A stretch of 64,000 nt of DNA from Maylandia zebra (taxonomy: Eukaryota; Chordata; Actinopteri; Cichliformes; Cichlidae). The notes below the pieces were generated by a model. The model was not told where the DNA came from and searched no databases. It worked only from the letters and a program-made list of their open reading frames with translations. Positions 13,331 to 31,814 of the stretch are shown piece by piece. Where the stretch lies: positions 4,510,509 to 4,574,508 of the forward strand of contig NC_135182.1 in NCBI RefSeq assembly GCF_041146795.1, written 5' to 3'. Position numbers and translations under genes: made by a program. The number at the start of each line of letters is the position of its first letter. Position 1 is the stretch's first letter.

Positions 13331-15015
13331 CGCGAACTCATTCCCAAACTGAACTTACTGGTAACCAAACCGGGCAACCCTCCACATCCCCCTCAAACCA
13401 CCACTCCTACTGTACCAGGGGCCCCTGCAGAGATGAGACAAGGCGGCATCCAGCTCCCAAACCATCGCTTCTTCACTGGACTCCTTCATTCATTTAATGA
13501 GCATTATGCTTGTGTTGTTTGCACAGTAATCCTCAAAGACAGTACTGACCCTGAGTAATGCAGATGCATTTTTCAGACTTGCAAAAAAAAAAAAAAAGAT
13601 GAGCGAGGAAGCACATATCGCTGCAGGTGAAGTGTGAAGGTGAAGGCCTATGCAATGACGTGTTTGTCCTGTGGACAGTTTGTACGGGAAGGTTCTCTGA
13701 ACCCGTCCTCAGATGTTTCCCTTTAATTATTCAGCTCCCCTCATCAGATTTTTCTTTTCTTTTAACAAATGTGAGTGGTTATCTCTCAGACAGGGGTGCT
13801 GAAATAAACAAGGGCATTTCTGGAGAGGGTCAGATGACAGCCTGTGTGTGGATGTAATGTCACGTGACAGTGTGATTGGACTGATAATGAAGGGTATATC
13901 GGCACGTGTGGTTGTATTTTCAGACAACTCAGGGTCAAATGGGATCCAGGGGAGATGCTCATGAGAGACTTTGCTCAAAGTCACGATTCAACTTTATTTT
14001 ATTTTTCCCCCCCATGGTGTTATTTCTGATTTGTGGAGGATAAGAGTCCGGCCGTTCACTTCGCAATTGTTAAAATTGACCTTCTGCTTTCCACCAGATG
14101 GACTGCTGAACTCTCGAATCAGAACAATTGGGCTTGAAACATTGAATCTAATAACGTGTAGTCTTCCTGGCAGACTGATGCTATATCAGTAGTAGCTTAA
14201 CTTTTGGACTAAACCACCAGTTCCTGTTCCCTTTGCGGGGCGGGGGAGGGGGGCGGCGGCGAAGAAAACAGATCCACAACGATCGTTGCATCTGGAGACA
14301 GTCAACTTTAAAAAAACAAAACTGTCTTTTTCAAAGTAAAGTCGGGAAAAACAAAAAGCTCAGGAACTGACACATTAATGCATCACAATCAGCAATAACA
14401 TCGGAGCCCTCCTCCCTGCCCTTTCACTTTTAGCCTGAAACAGCTGATATGCAACACAAACGTCTTGTCTGGTGGAGTGTAGATGAACCGAGGTGTCGGA
14501 TGCCAGCCTGTCCCAGCGTGCTGGCTGCTGCCAAATAACTTAACCCAGCCCCTAAACTCCTTTTTCCGCCATGAATCTCAAAGCAACTTCTTACCACTTA
14601 AAAGCAAATGCACTTGTGTACATTTGAGAATCTTTATTTATGTAATTTAAAATGAAAAAAAAACAGCCTTTAAACTTTTTTTTTTTTTTTTAGGTCAGGC
14701 TTGTTTAATGTTCTCCAATTTACACAAATAATGTCTAGAGGTCAGGAGTTGATTTCAGACTCAGAGGGCAGCCCTCTTCCGCTCCCTCCCTCCTTGGACA
14801 GGGACCAAAATCTGCCATACTTGTCTTTGTTTGTGAAGAGGCCGCTACCAAAAGAGTATTTTGAATACACTGTAAAGATGTAAATAACCCTAGAGTACTA
14901 TTTAAAGAGAATGTTCAGTGGGAAAAAAATGGCCTTTTTGTAAGTATTTCCATGAATAAAGCTTCTATTTTACACTGTGAAGGGCCATGTAAATAAAGTG
15001 TTCTGTAAACATGCG
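13331..15015 (+). other. ints6: ints6 3' untranslated region with two poly(A) signals
   Basis: About 1.7 kb without coding exons follows the ints6 stop at 13328-13330. AATAAA hexamers occur at 14955-14960 and 14992-14997, so cleavage is expected near 15010-15020. The region contains A-rich runs (13580-13595), a G-rich segment at 14236-14260 and a T run just before 14694. The short open frames inside are not conserved-looking. The exact transcript end is inferred from the hexamers. Confidence 0.75.
14236..14260 (+). other. G-rich tract in the ints6 3' UTR
   Basis: Runs of four, five and six G separated by single bases are followed by GGC repeats, on the sense strand of the ints6 transcript. 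It could form a two-layer G-quadruplex. Four separate GGG runs are not strictly present. Confidence 0.5.
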
Positions 15016-15094
15016 AGTCTGCCTGCTTTTATTTACGCACGTTGGCCGTTTCGGAAACGTCGCGTCAAATGGAAAGAGGATCGAAACACCGAAA

Positions 15095-15251
15095 GTGTAA
15101 AAACATTAAAATTTTATTTACAAATATGTACAAAAATAATGTCCCTCTTCCTGACGTGTCTGTGGAGCCTCCATTTGGTCCACAAATAAATACCAGTAGT
15201 GAAATGGGCTGCTGTAGAGGTGAATGTGAGTGGCGTTTAGGTTGGACGGTT
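15095..15251 (-). other. serpine3: serpine3 3' UTR and poly(A) signal
   Basis: Reading the - strand, an AATAAA hexamer lies at 15118-15113, about 135 nt after the stop codon (15254-15252). Cleavage is expected near 15095. This leaves less than 100 bp to the predicted end of the convergent ints6 transcript. Confidence 0.65.
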
Positions 15252-21739
<6,488 letters not shown>

Positions 21740-22640
21740 CTCCTCAGTGCTGCACGAGAGGATGTGTCCACAGGGTGCGACACGCGGACAAAAGCACAAA
21801 ATTCTGGAAGATGAAAAAAAAAGAATAAAAAAAACTCCAATGCAGCAATGAAATCAAACAACATGCAACTATTTAAGGGTTTTATGTTTTATAGGAATGA
21901 GTGGGACACATTTTAACCACTCTATCCATCCCAGACAGGTGGGTCCGCTGGGATTCCTGCATCCTGCTTGTGGATCACTCAGTTATCAAATGTGGGAGCC
22001 TACAACGAGCTGGCATACAGCAAAGCAGACCTGCACCACTCAAAAAGGGAAGCTTTAATATTACCTTTTCATGATGCTCAGTGTAGTACTTTCTCCATAT
22101 AAGGGTAAGCAGATTTGGCCTATCCTGAGTGAAAAGCTGTTTCTGGCAAGCTGCCACAATGAAATGATTTTCACATGTCAATACATGACTACAAATAATA
22201 ACGAAACCCAGTTTAGTTAATGTAGGATTAATACTGCAGATTTCTCTCAAATAAAAAGTAAGATTTTAAATTTAGGACATTCCTTTTATTTGGAGATCAA
22301 AGTGTTGAAATGCATCTTTCTCTAAGAGGTAAAAGTAAAATATGTCAGTGCTGCACTTTTAAGGTACACTTTTGGATGGCTCAATGCATTTAACATGATA
22401 ATTTTCTGTTGTGATGATAACTATCGGTGCAGCTGTGTGTCGTACCTGCGGACAGGTGAGGTAGTTTCCGTTCAACTGTTCTCTGACTGGACACAGACCA
22501 TTCAGCCTCTGGAGCGGACCTGTGTCCTGTCTGTCCCCTGCCGTCAGTCACTGTCCCCCGGCTTCCTGTCAGTAGAGTAACCCCTCTTCTGCTCTCGGCT
22601 GTTAGCCTCTGGTTCAGTCTGAAGCGGTCTGTAGTCATAA
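21740..22640 (-). other. serpine3: Probable serpine3 5' UTR: noncoding first exon and leader
   Basis: The start-codon exon begins at 21803 after a strong acceptor (a T-rich tract then cttccag, - strand), leaving 64 nt of leader before the ATG. A candidate noncoding exon ends at 22446 with CCGCAG|GTACGA and extends up to roughly 22640. A TTTAAA motif lies just upstream at about 22650 within moderately CpG-rich DNA. An ATG at 22638 would run out of frame through this leader into the serpin start. The transcript start is inferred, not shown. Confidence 0.5.
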
Positions 22641-22649
22641 GACCGTGTT

Positions 22650-23490
22650 TAAAGGGGAACGCTCCGCTCCGTGTTTGTGGTCTCCGTCGGCGATGTCCGT
22701 ACCACTCGTCCGGGATTCCTACCTCCGCGGGGCTATAAGGAGCCAGGCGGAGGGAGGCATGTCACCGACCAGCAAATCCCAAACCAGGCAGAGAGGGGAA
22801 AAAACACCCACACACGAGTGCACAGAGGGGCAGGCATGCATCTGAAAATGCTACTGTGGAGACTCCTAATTGCTTACTACTAATAAAAGTCAAACACATT
22901 GAGGGATAAACCGTTAAAAAATGTATTATAAATAAGCTAGAGGCGAAACAACAGGCTGCTTAAAGCATGTGGCTTACGAATAGTTCAGCACTTTGGGAAA
23001 TGAAAGTATTTCTTTGAGTTATTAGTTCTTATATTAGTAGTTAACATTGGTAGCTTTCATATTTGCCCTTTAGTGCAGCCCTTTAGCATAACTGGTACAA
23101 TAAACAGCTAGCCTGTCTAAAAGTATAAAAAACTGTATGGCAGTAACTCTTTAAGCCCACCAGTGTTACTTTTATACCACACAAAAACTTTTATGTTTGC
23201 AGTAAGTTTCTTTCTGATTCACCCTAGCTTCCTGAGTCATTAGTTTAGGACTTTTTGTGTGTTTAGCGTTTTTATATACCTGTTTTAGGACAGTACATTA
23301 TGATTGTCACAGTGGGGTTTAAGCTTTTTCATTGGCAGGTGTTTCTACAAAGGCAGCTCACTATTGTTGTTATCTGTACATGGACATGGCAGAGTTGGTT
23401 TTCTGTGCAGTACAGGCCAATAAAGAAGATTGTGCTCGAGGTCTGTTGCTTTATTATTCTGTTTTTAAGCACAGAGTGAATAAGCAAAAA
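22650..23490. other. Upstream region of serpine3, no gene seen
   Basis: Begins with CpG-rich sequence (22650-22750) that may be the serpine3 promoter, then AT-rich DNA. Around 22975-23110 the sequence resembles a decayed interspersed repeat common in fish ('cagcactttgggaaatgaaag'), which could not be named. Confidence 0.45.
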
Positions 23491-23494
23491 TACC

Positions 23495-23905
23495 TTCTAC
23501 ATCAATAAAGTGGTGCACGCTAATAAGCATAGAAAGTATAAAACATGGTTGAAACAGTCATGGATTGGCCTCCCCAGAGCCTGGACCTCAACATCAATAA
23601 AGCACTGTGGGACTGACTTGACAGAGAACAGAGCAAAAGACAGCCAACATCCAAAGAAGAGCTTTGATTGTCCTTCAAGAAGTCTGGAGAACAATTCCTG
23701 AGCACTAATTAAGTAAATTTCATGAAAGCTTGCCAAAGAAACTTAAGGCTGTGTTGAAAATAAAGGTGGTCTTACCAAATATTGGTATATACTGTATACC
23801 AATATTATATACCGTATTTCTGTGTATGTTTGCGCATGTTTCACAAGAATCACTGCACCTTTTCCCCATTTTCCTAGAAAAATATCTCAGCTTGCACAGT
23901 ACTGT
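23495..23905 (+). mobile_element. 3' fragment of a Tc1-type transposon (family B)
   Basis: The end of a Tc1-type transposase region: 'gtcatggattggcctcccc' (23560 on), 'cttgacagagaacagagca', 'aagaagagctttgattgtcc', ending 'cttgcacagtactgt' (about 23892-23906). The 5' half is absent. It belongs to the same family as 35980-37073. A 12-bp inverted repeat lies at 23778-23789/23795-23806. Confidence 0.8.
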
Positions 23906-24940
23906 GATTTGATCATATCACATCGATCTTGAGGTTATAATGTTTGTGTAAGAGGCTGACTACTGCAAACACCTGCTTGTTTTTTTGAAGGTCACACAGA
24001 CACACTCACTAAGACATCCATTCTGTTATACAAGTGCTTTGGCCTTTTGTTGTGATGATCAAAAGACATTTTTGCTTTGAGCGTCACACTACTGTGTCAG
24101 CATTTTTTAATTGGTATCGCTCTGTGAGATGTGGAAGCGTTGCTCCAACATGTGACGCATAACAGCATCTCAGCCTTCAAGAAACAACATTATATGAAAC
24201 AACAGACTTTGAATGAGGTTTTTAAAAGTGTTTAGACATAATATTGTAGGGTTACAATGTAAGCACCTTAAGACAGAGAGAGAAGTCTTAGTAGTTATGT
24301 TATGAAACAGATTCTTCTTCCTCATCCTTATACCTACACATTACCTATGTAGTCTTCACATATGCTTACAGTATGTGTTCCATTACTAACATTCACCATG
24401 ACATTATTATTGCATTTTGATAAAAAAAAAAACAACAACCCAAAAACATGAAGAATTGCAAATATTTGATCACGGTATGCCCTTTTTTTCACCTAAAATC
24501 AGTCTGCTCTGGAGTGATCTGCCCCTCAACTGTCCCTCTTAATTGGGGAAATGAGAGTCAGCAAAATAAATTGTGGGTATTTTTCCCATGAAGACAGAGC
24601 ATGATTGGTAGCCATCAGGTATTTGGCAGCTTTGACTAACAGTGGATTCCAGCCATTACTGGACTTGACTAATTAGTGAAGCCGTGGCTTGGCTTCATTA
24701 ACCAGAGTCAACGCATTCTTTAAAACCCAACTCTCCGACTCTAAAGGCAGGAATTTGGAATTTTAAGGACTTTGTTGGAGAACATGAGACATCACAGTGA
24801 CTGACCAAAGACAATTCTTTGTAAAGATGCCACCACTGACAGCAGCTTTCATCTTGGTGGACAAGGGGCCTTTGGTGCAACACTATGTTAGAAATTCACA
24901 TTGGTGAAGTAGAAATACTGGTTTGTACTCTCTACTTCTG
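23906..24940. other. Intergenic, no gene seen
   Basis: AT-rich intergenic DNA between the serpine3 promoter side and the fam124a 3' end. An A-rich run lies at 24422-24445. No coding exon with flanking splice sites was recognised. Confidence 0.55.
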
Positions 24941-24949
24941 ATCCCTGGA

Positions 24950-25500
24950 CATGCTACAAAGTGAGCTTCAGCGGCACTCAGAGTTCAAGATGCAGGTCAA
25001 CTTACTCTACAGTGTTGCTGTAGAGTAACCTCCAAAGGGTTATATTCAAACGTTGATGTTTTATGGTGATGTCAGCAAATCCTCAAAAATGACATCTGGA
25101 TTGTTTTCATGGCTCATTTGTGCTGATGTACAATGATTAACATATTGCTTTAAAGTTTGGGGAAAACAGTGAAAACTAAAGCTTTTTGCCTGTCATTTGA
25201 CCTTGAAGCATTACATACTAAAATGGCGCTTGTTGCAGCTTTACAGTATGATTGGAGCAGAATTGGATTCTATAAGCTTTTTTGTAAGAGTGTTATACAG
25301 CTCTCTCAAAGTTTTTATTCATTTTGCCACTTGGTGTGATCTTGACCTTGACCCAAGTTTCACCAAAATTAAATCTGCTCGAGCTCTTATTGGTATCTAG
25401 CATCACACAGAGTTTGAAAATGATATCTTGAAAACTGTGGAGGCTGGACAGCTAATAAAGAGACTGATGGGCAAACAGACAGATGGAACCAAACACTGAT
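24950..25500 (+). repeat. Possible interspersed repeat, unassigned
   Basis: Phrases such as 'gatcttgaccttgacccaag', 'tttcaccaaaattaaatctg' and 'gaggctggacagctaataaa' recur in many fish repeats as remembered. The boundaries and family are uncertain. No protein is encoded. Confidence 0.3.
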
Positions 25501-25639
25501 AACACAGTCATCATCACTGCTCTTTGAGTAAGCAGCTACTTGGTCATTGAAGCGGCGCCCTTGCATGACAGCTGGCTTGTACCAGGCTACAGTGAAGACT
25601 ATACTACAAGGCAAAGCACTTTAAGTCTTGCAGTTCTTA

Positions 25640-28600
25640 TATAGACTGGGCCCAAGTGCGAACCCTAAGTTCATGCTCTGTCTGAAACTAGCCATGTTAG
25701 CTCTCTGTTTAAGCCAACTTTCTTTTGATTGGCTGTTGCTTGCTTGGTTTTTAATGAAGTGGTGATCTTGTATGGAAGGTTGTTTCCTCCACTGAAAATA
25801 TTTTTGGGTTGTTTTTTTTTTTTTTTGCCATCCATAAGAAAAAGATTTGGCTTAGTATGTCACAGTTGTGAGATAACAACTCAAAAATGTTATGTAGCTC
25901 TGCCTAGGTTTATTTATTTATATATTTTTGAGTGGTGGGAACTAGTTTCTATACTTTGAGCCCTGGGTGTCCCACTGCGCGACAAAGATGCCCAATCTAC
26001 CTTGGACCACAATCCCCAAGGGAGCAGGCCAGCAACCGCGCCAAGACATCCAGTGAGCTACCCCGGAGTCACCAAGCGCTTAAAGATATCTGCTCTCTTT
26101 GACATCATAGAGATCAAAGAGTATGGAAAAAATTGCAAACTGAGCATTCAGAGCCTCCTGACACATCATTCATTCACTGACACACACGAACACACACTTT
26201 GCAATCATTTTCAGTTTCTCCTTGGTCACTTTATATCTCTTTGTGGTTGTTTTTCACCTATTTATGCAGAACTCAAATGTAGTGCTATGCTAACTGAAAA
26301 TGTAGTTAATACTAGAGATGAAGAGAAGCTGTTGATTCCTGTCTAAAGCCACCATTCCCTGCAGATCTACCTGACACTCCTTTGCACACATATTATGTTA
26401 TATAATAAAATTAATGATGTAAGAGGCGCTCCCTTAGATTCCTGGGCACATATCTGGTTGGTTTGTTCAGGTAACGATCCATGCCAACACCTTTCATGTG
26501 CACATGCATTCAGCTTTTTGTTTCCAAGAGCTTAGAAATATTCAGTGAAGTTTTTTTTCCTTCCCGAAAGCAGCACCGTTAGTTGATGAGTATTTGTGCA
26601 ACTCTGTGATATCTCTGCCTTTCTCCACATAGCAGCAACTTAATCCCTAACTAGTGGAGGCTATCCCCAGGCTCTCCATTCATATCCTTCACTGCAGTCT
26701 TCTCTCCACCCAGTGACTTTTACCCTTGCAGGGAAAATAAAGGTCATCTGAGGTCACAGTGTAGAAAGCAATGAAGAGGAACTATTACAACTAAAATCAA
26801 CACAAGAAAAAAGAAGACAATAAAATGAAGGTGACAAAGGATTGAGAGAAAGCAGCTTATATATAGTTGTAGAAATGATGTGACAGACTCACTTACTCTG
26901 CTTCACCTCCAGTGGCCTACTTCCCTTCGGGCCCCGGGGCCTTGGGGCAGTTCATTAGGATTAAAGGGGATGCGGGTGTGTGGGGCCGGGCCAGGCTGCA
27001 ACAACGCCGGTGTCGCCAGAGCGATCTGCCAGGTACGCCACGGCGGATTAGAGCCAGTAGTGCTGGCACTGGGAGAGGGGCGACGTGAGGGGACGTGTCC
27101 CGTGCAAGCATCACCTCACGGGGACATGAGCGTGGCTCCGGAGAGTTATGGGAAAAATCTCGGTTTTACTTTTTAATTTTCTTTGAAGCACAAGAAATTG
27201 GAAGTGGGTGTGGAAACAGCAGGTACTATGTGGGAAACTGGAAATACCCTAAATGTTTAAGAAAGTATCCCATGCTGCAACAAAGAAATAAAACATCAAT
27301 GACACAAAAGCATCATTTTTGAAGCTTTTAAGAATCAGACAAAGTAACTGTAAAGCAGCTGTAGTTGTAACTTTTAAAATCCTATTTCTGTTTCACTATA
27401 GCACCATCTGCTGCCAGTTAATATAATCTCTTCACAGCCTAGTCAGACATCTGTTAACATTAAAAAGTCATAGTGGGACATAATTAAAACGAATTCGTTA
27501 GGGAAGGCACAGATAATTTGGTATATTTATATCGGTTTGTCAGGGTTTGCACACCCGCCTAAGGTCACAAGGCTGTGTTGTTTAAACAACACCTAGTTGG
27601 TACAAAGAGTGCAAACAAAATAACCAGCCCAAACTGTTGATATAAAGAAGGATGAATCCATGCTTTCATGTTGTTTATGCCTAATTCTGACGCCACCATC
27701 CAAATGTGACAGCAGAAATTGAGACAGGCGTGGCACCTGCACACGTTGGTCCTAACGAGCGGATATTTGAGTTACTGTTGCCTTCCTGTGAGCTCAAAGC
27801 AGTCTGGCTATTCTCCAGTGACCCCCAGTAACAACCAGGTATTTTCACCAAACTTCCACTCACTGGATATTTTCTCTGTTTTGGACCGTTCACTGTAAAC
27901 TCTACAGACAGTTGTGTGGGGAAACTGCCAGTAGATCACCCATCTGCCACCAACAACCATGCAACAGTCAATGTCACCTTATTAACTTCTTCCCCTTTCT
28001 GATGATTAATTTCAGCATGGGCTAATTAGATATTTGTGTGAACGAGTGGCCAGTGAGCGTATAATTAAAATAGTAATGAATGCAGAGTTATTATACAATA
28101 CACTGTAAGGAAAACTATACCGTTCCCCTTTATGCTAATAGCTTTATTAAACATACTGTTAAGTGGTATACTTATGGATACATAATAACTGGGCACTTCT
28201 GACTCATATCTATAGGGCTGATTACCAGTGATAACATCCATCCAATCAAGTGAATCTGGTAATCAATAATCTATCAGACCTATAATCAGGTTTTCTTTTT
28301 TATGTATATATTTCTAACCCAATTTGAAAATCCACTATCCTCCTTTTTCTGTCTTCCCTGCCTCTACATTGTGTCTTCTCTATATTTAAGTGATTTTCAG
28401 ATCTTTGTTTTTTGTTTTTTTACATGTTGCAGAGCCCTGTAGTCCAACTATTATTCATTTCAACAGTTTCCTTGCACAGATTTTTAAAATTTTATACATT
28501 TAATCTAAGTTGTTGAACAAATTTTCCAAAACTGTCTGGGATCTCAGGATCTCAGCTTGCAGACTGATCTATTTTCCAGACTTGGCCCGAAGAGGTAATA

Positions 28601-29100
28601 TATTACACAAATCTCTGTGTTGATTGGTGGATGATTACATCACCTCCTCAGGGTTGCAAGGTTTCACCATGACAACCAATGTGCACTAATGTTGGATATT
28701 TCTTCTTCAGACTGTGGACCACACAGGCAGGCTCGCACCTGCGTAAGTGCTCAAACAGTGCAGAGAGACAGCTTTCACAGTTCGAGCTGAAACGAGAGGT
28801 CGTTAAAGATTTTCCCGAGACGCAGAAGAGAGTTGCAGACCTCAGTGAAGCAGCTCTGACACATGCAGATACTGTTTCAGTGAGTCCTTGAAAGCCTGTG
28901 GAGAGATTACCTGAATTTATTCATGTGGAGATTACTTCAAAGGCGAGACCCAACTCTTAAGTAGTAATAAAAAGAAAATCACTAGAAGTGAAACTCTTGT
29001 ACTCAAGTTACTTCTTTAACCTCAAAGTTCAGCACAAGAGGGCAGCACTGCATTGTACTGAAATACTTTATTGTAGTCTCCACATTCCAAGAAAAGTCTC
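25640..29100. other. Intergenic, no confident gene
   Basis: Contains a locally GC-rich patch at 26920-27150 within otherwise AT-rich sequence, and short open frames (26002-26346, 28679-28891) with no recognised domain and no paired splice sites. Nothing could be assigned. Confidence 0.5.
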
Positions 29101-29167
29101 TTAAGAAGATATCTTTTTCATATTTTTGCAAGTAATTTGTATTTAGGGAATTTTTTTTTTATTATAA

Positions 29168-30496
29168 CAATGCTTCTTACACTGCTGGAAAGCCTTTCCA
29201 CATAAACTGTGCCACATCTGCAAGGAAAAATGCATTTTGAAGGTTGAACAGCAGATTGAGTATTTGGTTTGAACTCATGAGAAATTTGCCAAATCTCTTC
29301 TGCCAATGCCAAACAACTTATTCTGCTGTTGACTCTTATTTTGAGGTTCTGGTACCCCAGGTGCTTACAATCGTATCCCTTATGAGCAGCACCTGTGAGC
29401 ATGGACCCTACTACAGCGCTCAGTTGGTGTCTGCGCCAAGCATACCGTGTTTGACTGATCTGGATATGGGCCTTCCTACAAAAGTTGGTGTGAAACCTGG
29501 TACCATCTCTAATGGGGGATGTCAGAGACAGGCCATGAAATTGGCATCTCAAGAAGAAAAAGAAGACACCACAGGAAGACCATTTCCTCACCGTGTCATC
29601 ACTCAGAAACTGTAAACTGTCTTCTACAGATTTGCAGGATAATATGGATGAGGGCTCTTTACCCAGACAAGCCGGAACAGACTGCACACAGCTGATCTCC
29701 AGTCTCATTGGGCTGCAGGAGGCCTCCTGTGACTGCCCTTCAGTGTCAGGTGCTGGTGTCTGCAACATGTGCACTGGAACCTGAACATGTGGGGAACGTT
29801 ACGTTATAATTTGTGCAGATTCTGTCTACGGCAGTACACATAGAACATCATGCTGATTGCTGCACCGACACAGTAACACCTTTTGGTGGAGACGTGATGG
29901 TGTGGGGAGGGATCTGCCTCACTAGGAAAACGAGCCTTGTCATCATTGAAGGAAATCTCAGTGCAGAGATTCCAGTGACAGTCCCATATCTCCACAGTCT
30001 GGGACTGAACTCTATCTTCCAAGATCACACCCACCTCAAAGAGCAGGTTTATTGGAGACTACCTCCAGAATTTAAAAATGGAGAGGATGGAATTACCTGC
30101 CTGCAGTCCTGACCTCAACCCTGCTTATGGGATCAGCTTGGACATGATGTTCGTGCCAGAGTGACCAACACAATCACATTTGCTTACTTGTGACAAATGC
30201 TGGTTGAAGAATGTGATGTAATCCCACAGCAATACTACCGAGGCCCCTCTTTGTTAAAAGAATAAATTATTAAATTGCCAATTTGTCTTTAGTCTTCAAA
30301 TTTCAGTTATCCAGTCCAGTAAACAACACCAAACAAGAGCCAGTAACAGAATCTGCTGTTTGGCATTGGCAAAGAAGAACTGGCAAGTTTTCATGGGCGC
30401 AACCTACAAATGCATTTTCCTTACAAATGTGGCACCATTTAAGGGGAAATAAACAGGCTTTCCAACAGTGTAAGATTTGTTGCCAAGAAGCATCAC
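29168..30496 (+). mobile_element. Decayed Tc1-type transposon with long terminal inverted repeats (family C)
   Basis: The left end 29168-29335 ('cttacactgctggaaagcct', 'ctgccaatgccaaacaac') matches the reverse complement of the right end at about 30345-30496 ('aggctttccaacagtgtaag', 'gtttggcattggcaaagaag'), an imperfect inverted repeat of about 150 bp or more. The interior from 29790 to 30240 follows a Tc1-type transposase consensus ('atggtgtggggagggatctg', 'gtttattggagactacctcc', 'gtgaccaacacaatcacatt'). The frame is broken by stops and deletions, so it is inactive. It lies 1 kb downstream of the fam124a 3' end. Confidence 0.8.
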
Positions 30497-31534
30497 TACA
30501 AGAAATAATTTCCTTACTTTCAGTGCCAAGTTTAGATAAAACGTTCCCTTTGAACAGAAAGAAACTTGCAGGAGAATCATGTGTGTGTTATTGTTCCTGA
30601 ATCTTATATCCTACTCTGTGGTGCAGCTTTCTGTACCTCTTGCACTTTTTATATTTACACAAAATGTCTTTTATTTTCACCATCTGGCTTCTTTTTAACA
30701 TGCAAATGATCTTGTGCATATTTTTTTAAATATACTTACCACACATCTGACCACATTTACATTTACTATCACTCTTCATGTCTGAATTAAGGTTAATTTA
30801 AGGTTCTTAACCACTAAATTACAGACTATATGAAAAAAAGAATGAATGGGATCTTAAGTACAAATCAAAAATAAACACATCCCCAGTCTGTGTACCTTAA
30901 AATGTGGAAGGAATTTAAAGCATTTCTCTTAACCGGAAGGATTGCTTTCCCTCTCGTGCTTCTCAAATTAATTTATGGCTACATTTCTTTGACCATTTAA
31001 GACCATATGACTGTACTCTAACTTTTAGTAGCTTCTGCTGCTTTCTCTGTGATAACTTTACATATTTTATCCACCAAGTTTGCAGATCCATGTACTTTTG
31101 AGTACTGTTAGTGTGTCAGTCTTATTTTGGACAGTGGCAGGCCCTTGATTTAAGAAAACTTTTTTTTTTTTTTTTATAGAAGAGCACTGGTGACCAACCT
31201 ACTACCTGCACGGCAGTTTATGTTTAGCTTAAAGAGCTTTTTCTATGCATTTGGCAGCTTAATATTTGAAGATGCACAGTCTTCCAATTTTAAACCCATC
31301 AGATGAGGCATCCAGGCCAAAAGGACTTCACACAGGACTGAAATGCTAAATGTCTGGTGAAAGCATTAGTGGCAGAAATCTTCTTTTCACTTATATCATG
31401 TCAGTTTTTAATGTTGCCATTTGGTTAGGCCTACACAACAAATCTAATTGGTTATGATCAGTGATGTAGAAAACGTGACACCTACCCTACGTTTAATGGA
31501 GTGTTAAGCAACACATTTGAAAGGGGACAAACAA
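30497..31534. other. Intergenic, no gene seen
   Basis: AT-rich DNA between the family C Tc1 copy and the predicted fam124a poly(A) site, with a T run at 31161-31178. Nothing was recognised. Confidence 0.6.
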
Positions 31535-31814
31535 TTTGCAATTTTATTAAATGTTTCTGTACACAGATATGCAACTTCTCCATTAAATGCGTGAAAGTAG
31601 ATATGAAGTAGCATTTACAGAGTTTATATATACACATGCAAAAAAAATGCAGCATTCACAAATATTTCAGAACAAACTTTGTGCTTTGCTTCAGTTTGCT
31701 GTTGTTGTTTTACTATCAAACACCAGGGGGCAGAGTAGAGCTTACATGATTGTCTCAGCACTAAGGTTTGATATTACTGACCAGAGTTAAGTCCTATGAG
31801 CCTTTAGCAAAAGA
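31535..31814 (-). other. fam124a: fam124a 3' UTR and poly(A) signal
   Basis: After the stop at 31815, the - strand carries AATAAA at 31548-31543, about 270 nt downstream. Cleavage near 31530 is inferred. Confidence 0.6.

Noticed and set aside
29118-29774. 218-codon - strand open frame
   Set aside because: It runs antisense through the family C Tc1 element and its inverted repeat. It is a shadow of the transposon.
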